From positions 683,442 through 693,441 of the forward strand of contig KV908342.1 in NCBI GenBank assembly GCA_002005505.1: a stretch of 10,000 nucleotides of DNA, written 5' to 3'. Under the pieces are notes generated by a model, which was not told the DNA's origin, did no database searches, and saw only the letters and a program-made list of their open reading frames with translations. Position numbers and translations under genes: made by a program. Positions 8,248 through 10,000 of this stretch are shown piece after piece. Origin of the DNA: Botryococcus braunii. Its lineage: Eukaryota; Chlorophyta; Trebouxiophyceae. Each line of letters starts with the position of its first letter. The stretch's first letter is position 1.

Positions 8248-8299
8248 AATGAACTGCGAGAGAAAAGGAAACGCACCACGAACAACGACAAGGAACTAA
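8248..8299 (-). other. Leader between primer-binding site and gag
   Basis: These 52 bases separate the primer-binding site from the gag ATG on the minus strand. There is no upstream ATG-initiated frame of note. The leader is short for the family, and any packaging signal must overlap it or lie inside gag. Confidence 0.6.
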
Positions 8300-8317
8300 T
8301 CCTTGTCGCCGATACCA
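8300..8317 (-). other. tRNA primer-binding site
   Basis: One base inside the 5' LTR the minus strand reads TGGTATCGGCGACAAGGA. The first seven bases equal the plant initiator-Met primer site (TGGTATCAGAGCC...), but the next bases differ. The implied tRNA 3' end has CCA, discriminator A, an acceptor 3' strand that pairs with ATCGGCG, and a C where the conserved C61 should be. This looks like a true tRNA end with an A1-U72 pair, as in eukaryotic initiators. The exact primer tRNA is inferred. Confidence 0.8.
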
Positions 8318-8318
8318 C

Positions 8319-8579
8319 TGTAGCGTTAACTAAGCGGAAGAGGTTTTTATGAGACAGTGAGACGTTCGTGGTGTGCAACCAAAGAGTGTTACATGATTGA
8401 TTCGCAAGCCCACTCTTAAACCCAGGGTGGGTTGAATTATACTGTACTGCCTCAGACGCGTAGTCGGGCAACCGAGCGAACTACCTGAGCGAGGTTGTAC
8501 TGCGAACCCAGATCACATGGCAAGTCAATGAGCAATGCCAAGGACCATACTAGAGCATTATACCCTAGGAAATGCTACA
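8319..8579 (-). repeat. 5' LTR
   Basis: This is the right copy on the plus strand, 261 bp with TGTAGC/GCTACA ends, and it differs from the left LTR only at 8489. It should hold the promoter of the element. Minus-strand TATAATT lies at 8435-8441 and TATAATG at 8556-8562. It is followed one base later by the primer-binding site. Confidence 0.96.
8435..8441 (-). promoter_or_regulatory. Candidate TATA box of the retroelement
   Basis: The minus strand reads TATAATT near the middle of the 5' LTR, which would place transcription start roughly 30 bases downstream, near 8405. A rival TATAATG at 8556-8562 lies only 17 bases from the LTR start. Only the motif supports this; no transcript evidence is available. 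Confidence 0.25.
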
Positions 8580-8584
8580 CGCCC
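8580..8584. repeat. Target-site duplication, right copy (CGCCC)
   Basis: Exact copy of 2240-2244, immediately outside the right LTR. Removing the element and one copy restores an uninterrupted flank joining the C-rich sequence at about 2219-2244 to the sequence from 8585. Confidence 0.93.
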
Positions 8585-8760
8585 TGACCTGTACATTTAT
8601 GTAAGCACAAACCCACACACCATACACGTATGCGGGACTTCATAGTCACACTAGTACAATATATTAGCTAGGAACTGCAGTTGTCTCTGTACCTTCCCCG
8701 AGGCTGAAAGTTTGATTGGGACTCCTTGCGTCAGCTGTGGCCAGCATCTTGCACCCAGAT
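8585..8760. other. Right flank of the retroelement, no gene seen
   Basis: This stretch is AC-rich at first and has no supported frame, RNA gene or repeat beyond short chance matches. Confidence 0.4.
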
Positions 8761-8815
8761 GGTCCCGTGTACCTGCATGCATTGGTCCGGTGTACCTGCA
8801 GCATTGGTCCTTTGG
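8761..8815 (+). repeat. Tandem repeat of 22-23 bp, about 2.4 copies
   Basis: Copies start at 8761 (23 bp), 8784 (22 bp) and 8806 (partial). All begin GGTCC, and the first two share GTGTACCTGCA and a CATT end. The copies differ by one substitution and a short indel. Confidence 0.8.
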
Positions 8816-8923
8816 TGTTTAGGGTCATGTCAGCAGGACACTTTGGCAGTCCTTCGAGCTCTCGAGATAGTGTGCATGTCATGACTGATCAAGGTCACTG
8901 TTGACTTGGTTACATTTGCTGAA

Positions 8924-9101
8924 AGGAAAGTCGGCAAGGAAAAGCACGTGCCAAGAATGTGTTTATTGTCTCCGGCTGTATTTCGCAAATGCAACAGTCC
9001 TGGTGTAGCACATGTGCTACACCAGGACTGTTGCAATTGCGAAATACAGCCGGAGACAATAAACACATTCTTGGCACGTGCTTTTCCTTGCCGACTTTCC
9101 T
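8924..9101. repeat. 178-bp near-perfect palindrome
   Basis: Bases 8924-9012 and 9013-9101 are reverse complements over 89 positions with one mismatch (A at 8989 against A at 9036) and no spacer; the centre is GCACATGTGC. Open frames on both strands across this block encode nearly the same peptide because of the symmetry, and are not evidence of genes. It could be a foldback element, a small inverted duplication or an inverted-repeat small-RNA locus. No target-site duplication is visible at its ends. Confidence 0.95.
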
Positions 9102-9311
9102 GTACAGGGACGGCCATGATTCGTGTACAGTCATCATGGGTAGCATATGCACGACTTGCAGCTCCTTTCCTCATTGCACATGTATGTGCTATCGGGACCA
9201 ATGCTCCCTGGCTCCCGCTACCCTGTTTTCTGGCATGCACATGCATGCACAGCCCAGCTGGTTCCGCCCGTAAGTGTCTTTCACATCTGTCCAAGTCGTA
9301 CAAGCGGTACA
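9102..9311. other. Stretch without a supported gene
   Basis: It follows the palindrome and contains a TGTACAG repeat (9101-9107 and 9124-9130) and TGCATGCA-type words near 9234-9248. No gene is supported. Confidence 0.35.
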
Positions 9312-9330
9312 AAGGAAGGAAGGAAGGAAG
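9312..9330 (+). repeat. AAGG microsatellite
   Basis: Just under five tandem AAGG units. Short, and likely variable between individuals. Confidence 0.85.
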
Positions 9331-9681
9331 ATTACATCCAAAGACCAGCCACTAGGGCTGAAGAGGACGGCAGTACAATGAATGACCCATAACTAGCCAA
9401 CTAAGGTCGCACAGCACCTGGGAGAGTGAGGTAGCTCTCCAGTGCTGAAGTCACAAAGGGACGGCCAGGACACGACGGAGAACGTCTAGGGTTATGTTTG
9501 GAGCATGGCACAGGCTGACTAGGGTTTTGGTCGCCTAGGCCATGGGATCTTATCGCTCTTTCCTCTGCGGGGGCTCATGGATTCGCGTAGATAAGATCTT
9601 GGGGCGTACTGCGACGACAGCTCAGAGCGGTCTTGAAGCATCCGCCTTTCGTGAAGGCGGCCTGAGTTCTGAACCTTAACC
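9331..9681 (+). promoter_or_regulatory. Possible promoter / 5' UTR with telo-box-like motif
   Basis: TAGGGTTT at 9520-9527 is the reverse complement of the plant telo-box AAACCCTA, and a related CTAGGGTTA lies at 9486-9494. In plants such boxes are found near starts of growth-related genes. Downstream are an inverted repeat GATCTTATC (9546-9554) / GATAAGATC (9590-9598) and a 7-bp stem hairpin at 9642-9660. These precede an ATG in a strong context at 9682. The motif could be chance, so the promoter reading is weak. Confidence 0.25.
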
Positions 9682-9987
9682 ATGGATGCGATTAAGTCAG
9701 ACCTGCGAGAGACTTAGGAAACCAGGCCGTCTGAGTCCCTTGCAGCGAACAAGTTGAAGGAGCAGGTTGCCACGAGAATTGTTGCTGCATTAGCTGGGTT
9801 TGTGAACAGTACAATGATTCGAATACACAAGGAAAGAATAGCTGCTAAATTTAAACACCTGTATCGAACTTTTTTCTCATCAAACTTGTTCGGAAGAGCT
9901 TTCTTCGATGGAGTTGGCATATCGGATCCGCCGAGCAAGATTGCAATCGCGGATCCACTCAGGGCGTCTATAATGCCCGATATTTGA
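9682..9987 (+). pseudogene. Candidate short ORF interrupted by one in-frame TAG
   Basis: An ATG at 9682 sits in AACCATGG, a near-ideal eukaryotic start context, and reads 11 codons to TAG (9715-9717). The same frame then stays open for 89 codons to TGA at 9985-9987. The second part is rich in Ala, Ile, Lys and Phe (ALAGF, RIAAKFKHLYRTFF) and has no domain I recognise. It could be a pseudogene with one nonsense mutation, a start with an intron my reading misses, a readthrough gene, or chance. The opposite strand is also open at 9714-9938. The standard code is supported by the retroelement pol frame, so reassignment of TAG is unlikely. Confidence 0.25.
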
Positions 9988-10000
9988 CGTAAAATTTAAA

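Larger units (their letters stand above)
2245..8579 (-). mobile_element. Complete Ty3/Gypsy chromovirus LTR retrotransposon
   Basis: This 6,335-bp element is transcribed on the minus strand. It has 261-bp LTRs that differ at one base, TGTAGC/GCTACA ends, a 5-bp target duplication, a primer-binding site one base inside the 5' LTR and a polypurine tract next to the 3' LTR. Gag and Pol are separate frames. The domain order protease, RT, RNase H, integrase places it in Ty3/Gypsy (in Ty1/Copia integrase precedes RT), and the C-terminal chromodomain places it among chromoviruses. All catalytic motifs appear intact, so it may be autonomous. The one doubt is the gag-pol junction, where pol is frame-shifted and preceded by an in-frame TGA. 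A single LTR difference implies recent insertion. No envelope-like frame is present. Confidence 0.97.

Noticed and set aside
9004..9021. TGTAGC and GCTACA at the palindrome centre equal the LTR ends
   Set aside because: A six-base match inside a palindrome always comes with its complement; no further LTR sequence is present, so it is most likely chance.
8830..9355. Two frames on opposite strands with nearly the same peptide
   Set aside because: Both are translations of the 178-bp palindrome, so the similarity is a consequence of symmetry and not of two genes.
9682..9987. Alternative genetic code with TAG read as an amino acid
   Set aside because: The 1,291-codon pol frame uses no TAG or TAA internally, which would be unexpected under a Gln-reassigned code, so the standard code is preferred.

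Overview
The window is eukaryotic and is dominated by one complete, very young LTR retrotransposon of the Ty3/Gypsy chromovirus group. It lies on the minus strand from 2245 to 8579 (6,335 bp). Its boundaries are fixed by two 261-bp LTRs that differ at a single base (2415 versus 8489), by matching TGTAGC/GCTACA termini, and by a perfect 5-bp target-site duplication (CGCCC at 2240-2244 and 8580-8584). Reading along the minus strand, the order is 5' LTR, a primer-binding site resembling the plant initiator-Met type, a short leader, gag (7210-8247), a 74-nt gap, pol (3260-7135), a roughly 750-nt untranslated tail, a polypurine tract and the 3' LTR. Pol runs protease, reverse transcriptase, RNase H, integrase, GPY/F module and C-terminal chromodomain, with the key catalytic residues in place. 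The gag-pol junction is odd: pol is in the -1 frame relative to gag, but a TGA in the pol frame at 7163-7165 lies between them, so a simple frameshift would not give a fusion.

The left flank (1-2239) holds no gene I can defend. It may begin with the last residues of a protein (2-64). It then carries diverged tandem repeats built around a CCTCRTTGGGCAACAG-like motif (about 381-741), a nested foldback structure with an 18-bp inverted repeat and a 38-bp perfect palindrome (1025-1161), a 16-bp-arm stem-loop (1853-1898), and homopolymeric C/A tracts (1970-2005).

The right flank (8585-10000) holds a 22-23 bp tandem repeat (8761-8815), a 178-bp almost perfect palindrome (8924-9101), an AAGG microsatellite, and near the end a weak candidate gene. 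That candidate has an ATG in a strong initiation context at 9682, 11 codons, an in-frame TAG, and then 89 further open codons.

The organism cannot be named. The chromodomain-bearing Ty3/Gypsy element, the initiator-Met-like primer site and a TAGGGTTT (telo-box-like) motif near 9520 are compatible with the green lineage (an alga or a basal streptophyte), but this is inference. The long pol frame has no internal TAA, TAG or TGA, which argues for the standard genetic code. The flanks look like repeat-rich intergenic DNA into which the retroelement inserted recently.
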